Shown: positions 25,519 through 34,981, counted from the first letter of the stretch. The stretch: 49,380 nucleotides of DNA from Oxalobacteraceae bacterium UBA4003 (GCA_002384815.1 DGBN01000069.1:117422-166801), one strand, 5' to 3'. The notes: a model not told the origin generated them from the sequence alone. Made by a program: numbers and translations.

Positions 25519-26355
25519 CTAGCGAAGCAAACCAGCATCAGCAGAGCATTCGATATCGCCGAACGCAATGGCTGATACGACAACGTTCATCACGGTGTCT
25601 TCAAATATTCGTTTTCCCTTGTCGCCACCTGCGGCACCAGCAGCCACCATCAAGGGCAGCAAGTGATCCGGATGCGGTTGTACTTCGCGTGCATTTGGCG
25701 CATCTTGCCAGTGCTGCAATTGCGTATTGCGCTCAACTTCGTCCTGCGTCGCCATGTTGGCCAGCCAGTCGTCGAAATGTTCGGAGGCTTCCTTGAATGC
25801 CGGGCTGAAACCGCGCATATTGTGAAAACTCATGCCGCTGCCGATGATCAATACACCTTCTTCGCGCAGTGCTTGCAGCGCCTGGCCTGCACGTAGATGC
25901 GTGGCGGGGTCGAGTCCTTTTTTCATCGACAATTGCACGACCGGCACATCGGCGTTCGGATACATTACCTTCAAGGGAATGAATACGCCATGGTCCCAAC
26001 CGCGTTGCGCATCGAGGTGTACCGGCAGGCCGGCTTCGACCAGCAGATTCTGTACGCGCGCAGCCAGTTCCGGTGCGCCGGGTGCCGGATATGTCAGCGC
26101 ATACGTATGTGCCGGGAAACCGTGATAATCGTAAATCAGCGATGGTTGCGGGTTGCTGCCGACGGTGAATTCCTCCTCTTCCCAGTGACCCGAAATGACG
26201 AGGATCGCTTTCGGGCGTGTGCCGACAGCGGCGTCCACACCGCGTAAAAAATCTGCCATGCGATCCCACATATGCGGATCGCCCGGCCAGTCCATGAAAA
26301 AGCAGGGGCCGCCGCCATGCGGGATGAAGAGGGTGGGTAATTTTTTGTTGTCCAT
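25519..26355 (-). CDS. Extradiol dioxygenase of the LigB/DODA family (YgiD-like)
   Basis: A 278-residue metal-dependent dioxygenase. The metal-binding pattern is present: PHGGGPCFF near residue 13, SGHWEEEE near 56, RGWDHGVF and the C-terminal HPDHLLPLMVAAGAA. These belong to the class III extradiol dioxygenases, of which plant DOPA dioxygenase and bacterial YgiD are members. Substrate is unknown; catechols are likely. GGAGA precedes the ATG at good spacing. It is the last gene of the fdxA-DUF3861 operon (23 bp gap), and LysR lies divergent. Confidence 0.88.
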   Translation of the reverse strand: MDNKKLPTLFIPHGGGPCFFMDWPGDPHMWDRMADFLRGVDAAVGTRPKAILVISGHWEEEEFTVGSNPQPSLIYDYHGFPAHTYALTYPAPGAPELAARVQNLLVEAGLPVHLDAQRGWDHGVFIPLKVMYPNADVPVVQLSMKKGLDPATHLRAGQALQALREEGVLIIGSGMSFHNMRGFSPAFKEASEHFDDWLANMATQDEVERNTQLQHWQDAPNAREVQPHPDHLLPLMVAAGAAGGDKGKRIFEDTVMNVVVSAIAFGDIECSADAGLLR

Positions 26356-26378
26356 GCTGTTCTCCGTAATTCTGATGC

Positions 26379-26702
26379 TTAGGCCAATGGCTGTATCTGA
26401 GCTTCATGCCCTGCCGCGATACGTTCCTTGAACGCGACTATGAATTCGCGATAGGCAGGTTGCAGTTTTTCAAACAATGGATCCTTGCGATGTTTGAGCA
26501 TCGCTTCACCGAACAGTTTCATGCCTAGTGCCAGCGCTGCAGCCGTATCAGCATCAGTCAAGTTAGCGGTCTGCACACGCTGGATGATGTTGAACAGATC
26601 ATCGTGGTTGCCGACTTCAAACTGCAGGAGAGCATGCAGATCGCTTGCTGCATGCTGGCCGCCCAGATACTCCAACGTGACGCGATAATTATGTGCACTC
26701 AT
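26379..26702 (-). CDS. DUF3861 family protein
   Basis: A 107-residue soluble protein. It matches DUF3861 in its layout: an N-terminal strand YRVTLEYL, the FEVGNHDDLFNIIQRVQ region, then ALALGMKLFGEAMLKHRKDPLFE and a final helix. The family has no known function. Its ATG overlaps the ferredoxin stop (ATGA at 26699-26702), so the two are probably made together. The dioxygenase gene follows. Confidence 0.82.
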   Translation of the reverse strand: MSAHNYRVTLEYLGGQHAASDLHALLQFEVGNHDDLFNIIQRVQTANLTDADTAAALALGMKLFGEAMLKHRKDPLFEKLQPAYREFIVAFKERIAAGHEAQIQPLA

Positions 26703-27049
26703 GCGGTTTCCTTTTCAGCTGACACCAGCAATAAGGAGAGTTTGTCAGTTTCCCTGGCCCATTCTTCATGCTCTGGCAGCGCCGGTTTGGACATCGTGAT
26801 GCGCTGCCACTCCGGGTGTGCGGACAAGCTGCGATTCAATTCCAGAAAATGTGCCTGATCCGTTGTAATCTCCCGGTCGCCAATAATTGCTCCGACCGGA
26901 CATTCAGCGACACACATAGAGCAGTCTATGCATTCATCCGGATTGATCACCAGAAAATTCGGTCCTTCCATGAAACAGTCCATCGGGCAGACCGTGACGC
27001 AATCCGTGTATTTGCATTGGATGCACGGTTCCGTGACAACAAAAGTCAT
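26699..27049 (-). CDS. fdxA: Seven-iron ferredoxin FdxA
   Basis: Electron carrier of 116 residues with one [3Fe-4S] and one [4Fe-4S] cluster. The cysteine pattern CIQCKYTDCVTVCPMDC and CIDCSMCVAECP matches the FdxA type, with a long C-terminal extension. A GGAGA ribosome site precedes the ATG. It is first in the operon and diverges from the LysR regulator. A role as an electron donor for the neighbouring dioxygenase is only a guess from position. Confidence 0.93.
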   Translation of the reverse strand: MTFVVTEPCIQCKYTDCVTVCPMDCFMEGPNFLVINPDECIDCSMCVAECPVGAIIGDREITTDQAHFLELNRSLSAHPEWQRITMSKPALPEHEEWARETDKLSLLLVSAEKETA

Positions 27050-27138
27050 ACGTTCTCCTTTATACGGATTACTATAATCGTCGTTGATGTATTGATAAAT
27101 ATGCTATTAATACAAATATTGTCGTCATATTGTTGATA
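27050..27138. promoter_or_regulatory. Divergent fdxA/LysR promoter region with inverted repeats
   Basis: This AT-rich 89-bp spacer contains GATTA-CTA-TAATC at 27067-27079 and TATTGATA-N7-TATTAATA at 27090-27112. The second has the dyad size typical of LysR sites. Both could serve the regulator encoded next to it. Confidence 0.45.
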
Positions 27139-28020
27139 ATGGATATTCTCAATTGCATGAAAACCTTTGTTGCAGTGGTGGAGACCGAGAGCTTTACCGC
27201 CGCCGGTACGCGTCTGGATATATCGAAAGCACTGGTATCGAAGTACGTGGGCATACTTGAAGATCATCTTGGTACGCGGCTGCTGAATCGCACGACGCGT
27301 CGCCTCAGTCTTACCGAATCGGGTCTGGCATATTACGAACGCTGTCTGCAGATTCTGGCCGATGTGGATGAGGCGGAGCAGGGGGCTGCGCAGTCGGCGG
27401 CGATTCCACGCGGTACCTTGAAGGTGGCAATGCCGGTTTCATTCGGTACGGCGCGCATTGCGCCGCTGCTGACCGAATACATGCGACGTTATCCCGAAGT
27501 CCGGCTGGATATTGCATTGGCAGACCGACGTGTCGATCTGATCGAAGATGGTTACGACCTCGCCATCCGCGTCGGTAACCTGCCTGAGTCTGGCTTGATT
27601 GCCCGCAAGCTGGCGACTGACCGCATCGTCCTGTGCGCGTCGCCGACGTATCTAAACGCGTATGGTACGCCGCATGCGCCAGAAGACCTGAAGCAGCATG
27701 CCTGTCTCAACTACAGTTATTCCAGCAGTGGCGATGAATGGTTTTTCGGCACCGGAAAAACGCGTGCAGCAGTGCATGTCGACGGCCCCATGCGTGCCAA
27801 TAACGGTGATATGTTGCGGCTGGCAGCACTGGATGGTGCAGGTCTGATCTGGCAACCACATTTTATTGTGGCCGACGATCTGAAAGCCGGGCGACTGATG
27901 GAATTGATGACGGATAGAAGCAGCACAGAACTGGGAATTTATGCGATCTATCCGAGTCGCAAACATCTGTCGGCAAAAGTGCGTACCTTCGTGGATTATC
28001 TTGTCGCCTGCATGGCCTGA
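27139..28020 (+). CDS. LysR-family transcription regulator
   Basis: A 293-residue regulator. The N-terminal winged helix reads MKTFVAVVETESFTAAGTRLDIS followed by KALVSKYVGILEDHLGTRLLNRTTRR, the common arrangement of the DsdC/AaeR-like subgroup, and a periplasmic-binding-type effector domain follows. The ATG at 27139 is preferred to an upstream one. It is divergent from fdxA-DUF3861-dioxygenase and probably controls it. Effector unknown. Confidence 0.87.
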   Translation: MDILNCMKTFVAVVETESFTAAGTRLDISKALVSKYVGILEDHLGTRLLNRTTRRLSLTESGLAYYERCLQILADVDEAEQGAAQSAAIPRGTLKVAMPVSFGTARIAPLLTEYMRRYPEVRLDIALADRRVDLIEDGYDLAIRVGNLPESGLIARKLATDRIVLCASPTYLNAYGTPHAPEDLKQHACLNYSYSSSGDEWFFGTGKTRAAVHVDGPMRANNGDMLRLAALDGAGLIWQPHFIVADDLKAGRLMELMTDRSSTELGIYAIYPSRKHLSAKVRTFVDYLVACMA

Positions 28021-28060
28021 TTCTCATGGGTACTGTTTCCACGCTGCTGGCCTGGAAATA

Positions 28061-28096
28061 AAAAAGGCCGTTCCTGATGAGGGAACGACCTTTTCA
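28061..28096. terminator. Bidirectional terminator between LysR and rhlE
   Basis: AAAAGG and CGTTCC pair with GGAACG and CCTTTT around a 7-base loop, with one C/A mismatch. A and T runs flank both sides, serving the convergent LysR and helicase genes. Confidence 0.85.
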
Positions 28097-28137
28097 TTTG
28101 ATTGACTCAAGTCAAAGCATGACTTGAGAATCAGCTA

Positions 28138-29544
28138 TTAACGTTCGCCGAAAGGACGACGTGTTGCGCCGCCGGCATCGTTGGTACGCGAGCCTTTGTT
28201 GTAGCTGCCCTCGTTGCGTGTTGCATTCGGTTTGCTGAATGTACGTTGCCCTGGTTTAGCCGAGTTGCCACGGTTGTCGCCTGGTTTCCAGCCGCCTGGT
28301 TTGTGATTTGAGCGTGGTGCCGAAGCAGTACGCTTAGGTTCAAAACCTTCGATCACCGAGACAGGAATCAATTGCTTGATGAAGCGTTCAATGCGTTTGA
28401 CGTTCATGCCTTCTGCATGATTGACCAGCGAAACCGCAATACCGTTACGGCCTGCACGACCGGTACGGCCGATACGATGCACGTAGTCTTCCGGGAATTT
28501 CGGCAGATCGTAGTTGAACACGTGAGTGATCGCAGGAACGTCGATGCCGCGTGCAGCAACGTCGGTTGCAACCAGGACACGGATTTGACCGCGACGCAGG
28601 CCGTCGAGTGTACGGTTGCGTGCACCTTGATGCATGTCGCCATGCAAGGCAGCAGCAGCAAAACCGGCGATGTTCAGACGATCAGCGATCGTGTCTGCAT
28701 CGCGTTTGGTCGCGGTGAAGACAACAGCCTGATCCATCGTTTCATCACGCAGCAGATGATCGAGCAGGCGATTCTTGTGCGACAGATCGTCGACAAAATG
28801 CACGCCTTGCTTGATGTTCTCATGCTTGGTGGCGGAACCGGCGATCTGGATGACCAGTGGGTCTTTGGTGATGCGTTTTGCCATGGTGCCGACGGTGCCG
28901 TCCAGCGTTGCCGAGAACAACATGGTTTGACGGCCTTCTGGTGTTGCTGCAACGATTTTCTCGATGTCATCGATAAAACCCATGTCCAGCATGCGATCAG
29001 CTTCGTCCAGTACCAAAATCTGCAATTCCGAGAAATCGATCTTGCCTGATTCCATGTGGTCGATCAAACGACCTGGCGTAGCAACCAGAATCTCTGGATT
29101 CTTTGCCAGCAATTGCATTTGTTTTGGGTAAGGCATGCCGCCCAGGATAGACACAGCCTTGACACGTTTCATGAACGCACCGTACTTGTCGGTCGAAGTG
29201 GTGACTTGCAATGCGAGTTCGCGGGTTGGGGTCAACACCAGCATTTTCGGTTGTGCAGCCTTAAAACGTGGACGATCGCCGCGTGAGCGAGCCGATTGTG
29301 CTTCTTGATTGGGTGTTCTGCCAGCAGCTGGTTGCTGTTCATCAGCTTGTACTGCGAATTTGTGCAGGGCAGGCAGCATGAATGCCGCTGTCTTGCCGGA
29401 ACCTGTTTGTGACGAAACCATCATGTCACGGCCTTCGATCGCGGCAGGAATCGCTTGTGCTTGCACGCCGGTAGGGGCGGTGTAGCCGGATTCAGTCAAT
29501 GCCTTGATGATGGACGCGTGGAGACCTAGTGATTCAAATGTCAT
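28138..29544 (-). CDS. rhlE: DEAD-box RNA helicase, RhlE type
   Basis: ATP-dependent RNA helicase of 468 residues. Motifs appear in order: Q-motif region, SQTGSGKT (about 45-52), PTRELA (about 106), TPGRL, DEAD (180-183), SAT, ATDVAARGID and HRIGRTGRAGR. The C-terminal tail is basic, glycine- and asparagine-rich, as in RhlE proteins of ribosome assembly or RNA turnover. Between motifs I and Ia there is a low-complexity insertion (about residues 66-97) rich in Q, R and A. RhlE is the closest group; a CsdA-type name is less likely. Confidence 0.92.
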   Translation of the reverse strand: MTFESLGLHASIIKALTESGYTAPTGVQAQAIPAAIEGRDMMVSSQTGSGKTAAFMLPALHKFAVQADEQQPAAGRTPNQEAQSARSRGDRPRFKAAQPKMLVLTPTRELALQVTTSTDKYGAFMKRVKAVSILGGMPYPKQMQLLAKNPEILVATPGRLIDHMESGKIDFSELQILVLDEADRMLDMGFIDDIEKIVAATPEGRQTMLFSATLDGTVGTMAKRITKDPLVIQIAGSATKHENIKQGVHFVDDLSHKNRLLDHLLRDETMDQAVVFTATKRDADTIADRLNIAGFAAAALHGDMHQGARNRTLDGLRRGQIRVLVATDVAARGIDVPAITHVFNYDLPKFPEDYVHRIGRTGRAGRNGIAVSLVNHAEGMNVKRIERFIKQLIPVSVIEGFEPKRTASAPRSNHKPGGWKPGDNRGNSAKPGQRTFSKPNATRNEGSYNKGSRTNDAGGATRRPFGER

Positions 29545-29879
29545 TATTTTCTTTCGTAAAATCAGCGCAACAGCGAGCGATCACGGATTGTGTCCATGAT
29601 GGCGTCTGGAAGTTGCGCAAAAATGCAAAGCCAACCAACGAAACAGAAACAGCTGTGAAAACTCTGAGAGATTTCGGCACAAAAGCTTTGCGCCGGGACG
29701 GTGTATAAATTTCAACACCTGAAGGCGGGGGGCTTTATCGTTAATGCTAACGGTTCGCAATGCTGCAAAAGTGCTTCACCTGTTGTAAAGCACAGCGCGC
29801 ATTGTAGTACAGAACGGGCGCGATGTCGAGCCATTCCCTGATGCGCACCGAGAACGGGCGGCGGTGCACGTCTTTGATC
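29545..29879. other. Leader/intergenic region upstream of rhlE
   Basis: About 335 bp with no gene. It contains a hairpin-forming pair GTGCTT/AAGCAC at about 29770-29793 and a small GTTA/TAAC hairpin near 29740. It probably holds the rhlE promoter and a long 5' untranslated leader. No known riboswitch is recognised. Confidence 0.4.
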
Positions 29880-29917
29880 AATAAAAATGCGGCAGAATTT
29901 TCTGCCGCATTTTTATT
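29880..29917. terminator. Perfect bidirectional terminator after fabI
   Basis: Eighteen-base arms pair perfectly around a 2-base centre: AATAAAAATGCGGCAGAA on the left and its complement on the right. It lies 57 bp beyond the fabI stop and separates fabI from the rhlE leader. Confidence 0.93.
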
Positions 29918-29974
29918 AAATTACTTACATTGGGTCGCTGCTGGTTCCGACGACTTATGCAATTTCAATAAAAC

Positions 29975-30763
29975 TTATTCCAAGCCACCCATGCCACCGA
30001 CGACATGCGAGAAACCGCCGTCGACATAAGTGATTTCGCCGGTAATGCCGCTGGACAGATCAGACAACAGGAATGCAGAAGCATTGCCGATGTCTTCCTG
30101 CGTGACGTTACGGCGTAAAGGTGCGTGATCCTTGACGAAGTTAAGAATCTTGCCGAAGTCCTTGATACCGCTGGCAGCCAGGGTCTTGATCGGGCCGGCC
30201 GAGATACCGTTGACGCGTATGCCTTTAGGGCCCAGGGATTCGGCCATGTAGCGCACGCTGGCTTCCAGCGACGCTTTTGCCAGGCCCATCGTGTTGTAGT
30301 TAGGCAGGGCGCGGATGGCGCCGAGATAGCTCAAGGTCAGCAGCGCGGCATTCGGGCTCAGCATCGGCAATGCGGCCTTCGCCATTGCAGGGAAACTGTA
30401 GGCTGAGATGTCATGTGCAACCTTGAAGCCTTCGCGCGACAGACCTTCGAGGAAATCGCCGCCAATCGCTTCGCGTGGCGCGAAACCGATGGCGTGTACC
30501 AGGCCGTCGAGCCTGTCCCACGATTTCCCCAGATCAGCAAACAAGGCCGTGATCTGTTCGTCGCTGCCGACATCGCAATCGAAAATGAGTGAGCTGTCGA
30601 ATTCCTTGGCGAAATCGGTGATGCGATCCTTGAAGCGTTCGCCGACGTAGGTGAATGCCAGTTCAGCACCTTCACGTTTGCAGGCTTCTGCAATACCGTA
30701 AGCGATGGAGCGGTTCGATAACAAACCGGTGATGAGAATTTTTTTGCCTTGCAAGAATGCCAT
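29975..30763 (-). CDS. fabI: Enoyl-[acyl-carrier-protein] reductase (NADH)
   Basis: Last step of fatty acid elongation, triclosan target. It has 262 residues of the short-chain dehydrogenase fold. GKKILITGLLSNRSIAYGIA forms the NADH site, and the catalytic Tyr-x6-Lys is in YNTMGLAKAS. The C-terminal YVDGGFSHVVGG closes the fold. It stands alone on the minus strand, divergent from the yej operon (288 bp gap). Confidence 0.96.
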   Translation of the reverse strand: MAFLQGKKILITGLLSNRSIAYGIAEACKREGAELAFTYVGERFKDRITDFAKEFDSSLIFDCDVGSDEQITALFADLGKSWDRLDGLVHAIGFAPREAIGGDFLEGLSREGFKVAHDISAYSFPAMAKAALPMLSPNAALLTLSYLGAIRALPNYNTMGLAKASLEASVRYMAESLGPKGIRVNGISAGPIKTLAASGIKDFGKILNFVKDHAPLRRNVTQEDIGNASAFLLSDLSSGITGEITYVDGGFSHVVGGMGGLE

Positions 30764-31051
30764 GAAAGACTCCGGTGGTTCTTCGGGAATGGGTATGGAA
30801 TGGGCAAGATTGTAGGGGCTGGCGGGAACAACAGCAACTTTTGTGACAATTCTTCCTGTTTTGGCAGATTTGTTGTCGCTATCCCTAGCTTTGTCCGAGA
30901 CGGATAACGTTTCTGTAGAATAGCCGGAACGTCAACATATGTGCAGATGGTTCTCTGTGCTGAGGTTTATTTTTCAGCAGTACTCCAGCTATACCGATAC
31001 TGTTTTTTGCAATAGAAGGACAGACCGGCAGCAAACAACAATGACAGGCGA

Positions 31052-32851
31052 ATGGCTAAATCACTTTTTTCTTTCTTGCTGATCTGTTTTCTCTCACAGG
31101 GTGGTAGCACGTTTGCCGCGCATGCTTTTTCACTCTACGACACACCTAAATATCCGGCCGGTTTTACCCACTTCGATTACGTCAATCCCGATGCGCCCAA
31201 AGGCGGCGAATTATTTCTTGCCAATCCGGATCGCCGCAGCAGCTTCGACAAATTCAATCCGTATTCTCTAAAAGGCGTTGCCGCCGCAGGTGTTTCCAGC
31301 CTGATGTTTGAAACGCTGGCCGTCAGTTCTGGCGATGAAGTGGCGACCATGTACGGTTTGCTGGCCGACGACATGGTGCTGGCACCGGACAGATTGGCGA
31401 TGACTTTTCGCCTCAATCCCAAAGCGCGTTTCAATAATGGCGACGCTGTGTTGGCAGCCGACGTAAAATATTCATTCGACACGCTGATGGCAAAAGGTGC
31501 GCCGCAATTCAAGTCCATCTTTGCCGAGGTCAAACGCTGCGTCGTTGTCGATGAGCGCACAGTACGCTTTGAATTCAAATCGCTGAATCATGAATTGCCC
31601 TTGATTGTTGGCAGCGTGCCGGTGTTTTCGCGCAAATGGGCGGCAGGTACCGAGTTCGATCAGATCCAATTGACGCCACCTATCGTCAGTGGCCCTTATC
31701 TGATTGATCGTTACGATACAGGCCGTTCCATCAGTTACAAATTGAATCCGGATTACTGGGGCGCGAATGTGCCGACGCGAAAAGGAACATTCAATTTTGC
31801 GCGCATCAACTATCGTTTTTATAAAGACGATGTCGCGAGACTGGAAGCCTTCAAGGCGGGTGAGTTTGATCTGGTCGTCGAGTACAGCGCCAAGAACTGG
31901 GCGCGTAGTTACAAGGGGCCGAAATTTACCAGTGGCGAAATCATCAAGCGTGAACTGACACATTCCAACGGTGCCGGCATGCAGGGTTTTGTGATGAACT
32001 TGCGCCGACCGCAATTCCAGGATGTGCGTGTACGTCGTGCCCTCGATCTCGCACTGGATTACGAATGGATGAACCGACAGTTGTTCTTCGGCTCGTACAA
32101 ACGGATTTATTCCTTCTTCAATAACAGCCCTATGGCGGCGACTGGTTTGCCATCTGAGGACGAGCTGAAGTTGCTGGAGCCCTTGCGCGACAAACTTGAT
32201 ACTGCTGTCTTCGGTCCCGCGCCTATCCCGCCGAATACCGATGCGCCACGTTCCTTGCGGGCGAATTTGCTGGAAGCGGTAGAACTGTTCCGCCAAGCCG
32301 GCTGGACTTATAGAGACGGCGCTTTGCGTAATGAAAAAGGCGAACCGTTTGCGTTTGAAATCATTGACGATCAGTCTGCATTGTCGCGCGTGATCAGTGT
32401 CTACATTCGCAATCTGGAAAAACTGGGCATACAGGTGACGCAACGTACCGCCGATTTTGCATTGGTGCAAAAGCGCATGGATGAATTCGATTTCGACATG
32501 ACCAGCATCCGCTTCCCGGATGTCAGCAGTCCGGGCAATGAAATGTTCGACATGTTCGGTTCCAAAGCGGCTGATGAAAAAGGTTCGAGCAATGCCTGGG
32601 GTTTGAAAGATCTTGCGGTAGATAGATTGGTGGAAAAACTAGTGGCCGCCGACAGCCGTCAACAATTGGTTGCTGCTGCGCGTGCGCTGGATCGAGTGCT
32701 GCTGCATAAGCACATCGTCGTGACGCACTGGTATTCATCCACGCATCGCGTCGCGTATCGCGATCGCTTCGGCATTCCTGCGACTGCGCCGCTTTACTAT
32801 CAGGCTGATCCGTATGTGATCTCAACATGGTGGCAAAAGAAAGCAAGATGA
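31052..32851 (+). CDS. yejA: Peptide ABC transporter substrate-binding protein YejA
   Basis: Periplasmic receptor of 599 residues, family 5 solute-binding protein. The signal peptide ends near AHA-FSLYD. YejA features are visible: YVNPDAPKGGELFLAN, FDKFNPYSLKG and FRLNPKARFNNGDAV. In E. coli YejABEF imports oligopeptides, including the peptide antibiotic microcin C. yejB follows 10 bp after the stop. The ribosome site is weak. Confidence 0.92.
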   Translation: MAKSLFSFLLICFLSQGGSTFAAHAFSLYDTPKYPAGFTHFDYVNPDAPKGGELFLANPDRRSSFDKFNPYSLKGVAAAGVSSLMFETLAVSSGDEVATMYGLLADDMVLAPDRLAMTFRLNPKARFNNGDAVLAADVKYSFDTLMAKGAPQFKSIFAEVKRCVVVDERTVRFEFKSLNHELPLIVGSVPVFSRKWAAGTEFDQIQLTPPIVSGPYLIDRYDTGRSISYKLNPDYWGANVPTRKGTFNFARINYRFYKDDVARLEAFKAGEFDLVVEYSAKNWARSYKGPKFTSGEIIKRELTHSNGAGMQGFVMNLRRPQFQDVRVRRALDLALDYEWMNRQLFFGSYKRIYSFFNNSPMAATGLPSEDELKLLEPLRDKLDTAVFGPAPIPPNTDAPRSLRANLLEAVELFRQAGWTYRDGALRNEKGEPFAFEIIDDQSALSRVISVYIRNLEKLGIQVTQRTADFALVQKRMDEFDFDMTSIRFPDVSSPGNEMFDMFGSKAADEKGSSNAWGLKDLAVDRLVEKLVAADSRQQLVAAARALDRVLLHKHIVVTHWYSSTHRVAYRDRFGIPATAPLYYQADPYVISTWWQKKAR

Positions 32852-32861
32852 GGATGCTGCG

Positions 32862-33920
32862 ATGAATATCTGGTCTTACATAATCAAGCGTGTGTTGCTG
32901 ATGGTGCCGACCTTGTTAGGTGTGGTCGCGATCACATTCGCCGTGGTTCAATTTGTTCCTGGCGGCCCGGTGGAACAGGCGCTGATGGAATTGAAAGGGC
33001 AGGTCGGCGCAGGTGAAGCGACCGGCGGTGGTGCGTCACAATATCGTGGAAGACAAGGCATAGACGCTGAACGCGTGGCAGAAATCAAGGCGCTGTACGG
33101 TTTTGACAAGCCGGCCAGTGAGCGCTTCTGGCAAATGCTGAAAGGCTTCGCCACTTTCGATCTGGGTCAGAGTTTTTATCATCACAAGGATGTGTGGGAG
33201 CTGGTGGTATCCAAGTTGCCGGTCTCGGTTACGCTGGGTTTGTGGACATTTTTCCTGACCTACTTTATTTCAGTGCCTTTGGGAATTGCCAAGGCGGTGC
33301 GTGAAGGCAGCCGCTTTGATTCGATCACCAGCATGATGGTGCTGGTCGGATATTCGATTCCCGGTTTTATTCTCGGCGTTTTCCTGCTGGTGATGTTCGG
33401 CGGCGGGAGTTTCGTGCAGTGGTTCCCGTTACGCGGCTTGACCTCGGATAACTGGGAGCAGTTGTCGCTGCTCGGCAAGGTGCTGGATTACCTTTGGCAT
33501 ATTGCCTTGCCGGTCACTGCGTCGGTAGCCGGCTCGTTTGCGGTGATGACGATGCTGACGAAGAACACCTTCCTCGAAGAGATACGCAAACAGTATGTGT
33601 TGACTGCGCGTGCCAAGGGTTTGAGCGAAAACGCAGTGCTGTACAAGCATGTGTTTCGCAATGCACTGATACCGCTGGTGACCGGTTTTCCTGCTGCCTT
33701 TATCGGCGCCTTCTTTGCCGGCAGTTTGCTGATCGAAACCCTGTTCTCGCTCGACGGCCTCGGTTTACTGTCCTATGAATCAGTAATCCGACGCGATTAT
33801 CCGGTCGTGATGGGTACCTTGTATCTGTTCACGCTGATCGGTCTGTTGGTCAAATTGCTGGGCGACTTGTGTTACGTATGGGCTGATCCACGCCTGCAAT
33901 TTGAAAGTCTGAACCGATGA
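32862..33920 (+). CDS. yejB: Peptide ABC transporter permease YejB
   Basis: Inner-membrane permease of 352 residues with an N-terminal membrane anchor (LLMVPTLLGVVAITFAVVQFV) and the permease domain carrying the EAA-loop, ARAKGLSENAVLYKHVFRNALIPL. The loop around residues 40-70 is glycine-rich, as in YejB. The stop overlaps the yejE start (ATGA at 33917-33920). Confidence 0.93.
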   Translation: MNIWSYIIKRVLLMVPTLLGVVAITFAVVQFVPGGPVEQALMELKGQVGAGEATGGGASQYRGRQGIDAERVAEIKALYGFDKPASERFWQMLKGFATFDLGQSFYHHKDVWELVVSKLPVSVTLGLWTFFLTYFISVPLGIAKAVREGSRFDSITSMMVLVGYSIPGFILGVFLLVMFGGGSFVQWFPLRGLTSDNWEQLSLLGKVLDYLWHIALPVTASVAGSFAVMTMLTKNTFLEEIRKQYVLTARAKGLSENAVLYKHVFRNALIPLVTGFPAAFIGAFFAGSLLIETLFSLDGLGLLSYESVIRRDYPVVMGTLYLFTLIGLLVKLLGDLCYVWADPRLQFESLNR

Positions 33921-34981
33921 ATGCGACTGTGTCTTCAACGGTTGCAGTGTCCGCTGGCAAGTCGGTATCGCCGGCCCGACGCGTCTGGTTGCGCTTCAAG
34001 AAAAATCGGCGCGGTTACTGGAGCCTGATTATCTTCAGCATACTCGTGGTGATCAGTCTGCTGGCCGAACTGGTGTCGAACGACAAACCGCTGGTGGCGC
34101 GCTATAACGGAGAATTGGTGTTCCCTGTCTTCACGACCTATTCGGAGAAAAAATTCGGCGGCGATTTTGAATCGCAAGCAGACTATCTCGACCCTTTCAT
34201 ACAGGAGCAGTTCCAGAAAGATGGCAACTGGGCGATTTATCCGCTCAATCGCTATCACTTCGATACGCTGAATTACTTCGCCACTGCGCCGAACCCGGCG
34301 CCACCTTCTGCCGATAACTGGCTGGGCACTGATGACCGCGGTCGGGATGTGGTGGCACGGCTGCTGTACGGTTTTCGCGTCTCGGTACTGTTCGGCCTGG
34401 CCCTGACCTTTACCGGCGTGTTGCTGGGACTGCTTACCGGTGCGGTTCAGGGTTACTTCGCAGGCAAAACCGATTTGTTTTTCCAGCGTTTCATGGAAAT
34501 CTGGGGTGCCATGCCGGAGCTTTATCTGCTGATCATCTTCGCGTCCATATTTCAACCGAGCGTAGGCCTGCTGTTGATTCTGCTCTCGCTGTTCGGCTGG
34601 ATGGGGCTGTCCGATTATGTGCGTGCTGATTTTTTGCGTAATCGCAATCTGGAATATGTACAGGCAGCGCGTGCACTCGGTTTGAACAATAGCCAGATTA
34701 TCTGGCGTCATATATTGCCGAACAGCCTGACGCCCGTCGTAACCTTCCTGCCGTTTCGCATGAGCGGTGCGATTCTGGCGCTGACCAGTCTGGATTTTCT
34801 CGGTCTTGGTGTACCGGCTTCGACCGCCAGCCTGGGTGAATTACTTGCACAGGGAAAAAACAACCTGGATGCATGGTGGATTGCATTGTCTACTTTTGTC
34901 GTGCTGACAGTGATGCTGCTTTTGCTGACCAATATTGGCGATGCCTTGCGCAATTCGCTGGATGTCCGGAGAAAGGCATGA
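33917..34981 (+). CDS. yejE: Peptide ABC transporter permease YejE
   Basis: Second permease, 354 residues. An N-terminal hydrophobic segment follows a basic stretch (RRVWLRFKKNRRGYWSLIIFSILVV); a long periplasmic loop comes next, then the permease domain with ARALGLNNSQIIWRHILPNSLTP. YejE-type motif LGTDDRGRDVVARLLYGFRVS is present. It overlaps yejF by ATGA. Confidence 0.93.
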   Translation: MNATVSSTVAVSAGKSVSPARRVWLRFKKNRRGYWSLIIFSILVVISLLAELVSNDKPLVARYNGELVFPVFTTYSEKKFGGDFESQADYLDPFIQEQFQKDGNWAIYPLNRYHFDTLNYFATAPNPAPPSADNWLGTDDRGRDVVARLLYGFRVSVLFGLALTFTGVLLGLLTGAVQGYFAGKTDLFFQRFMEIWGAMPELYLLIIFASIFQPSVGLLLILLSLFGWMGLSDYVRADFLRNRNLEYVQAARALGLNNSQIIWRHILPNSLTPVVTFLPFRMSGAILALTSLDFLGLGVPASTASLGELLAQGKNNLDAWWIALSTFVVLTVMLLLLTNIGDALRNSLDVRRKA

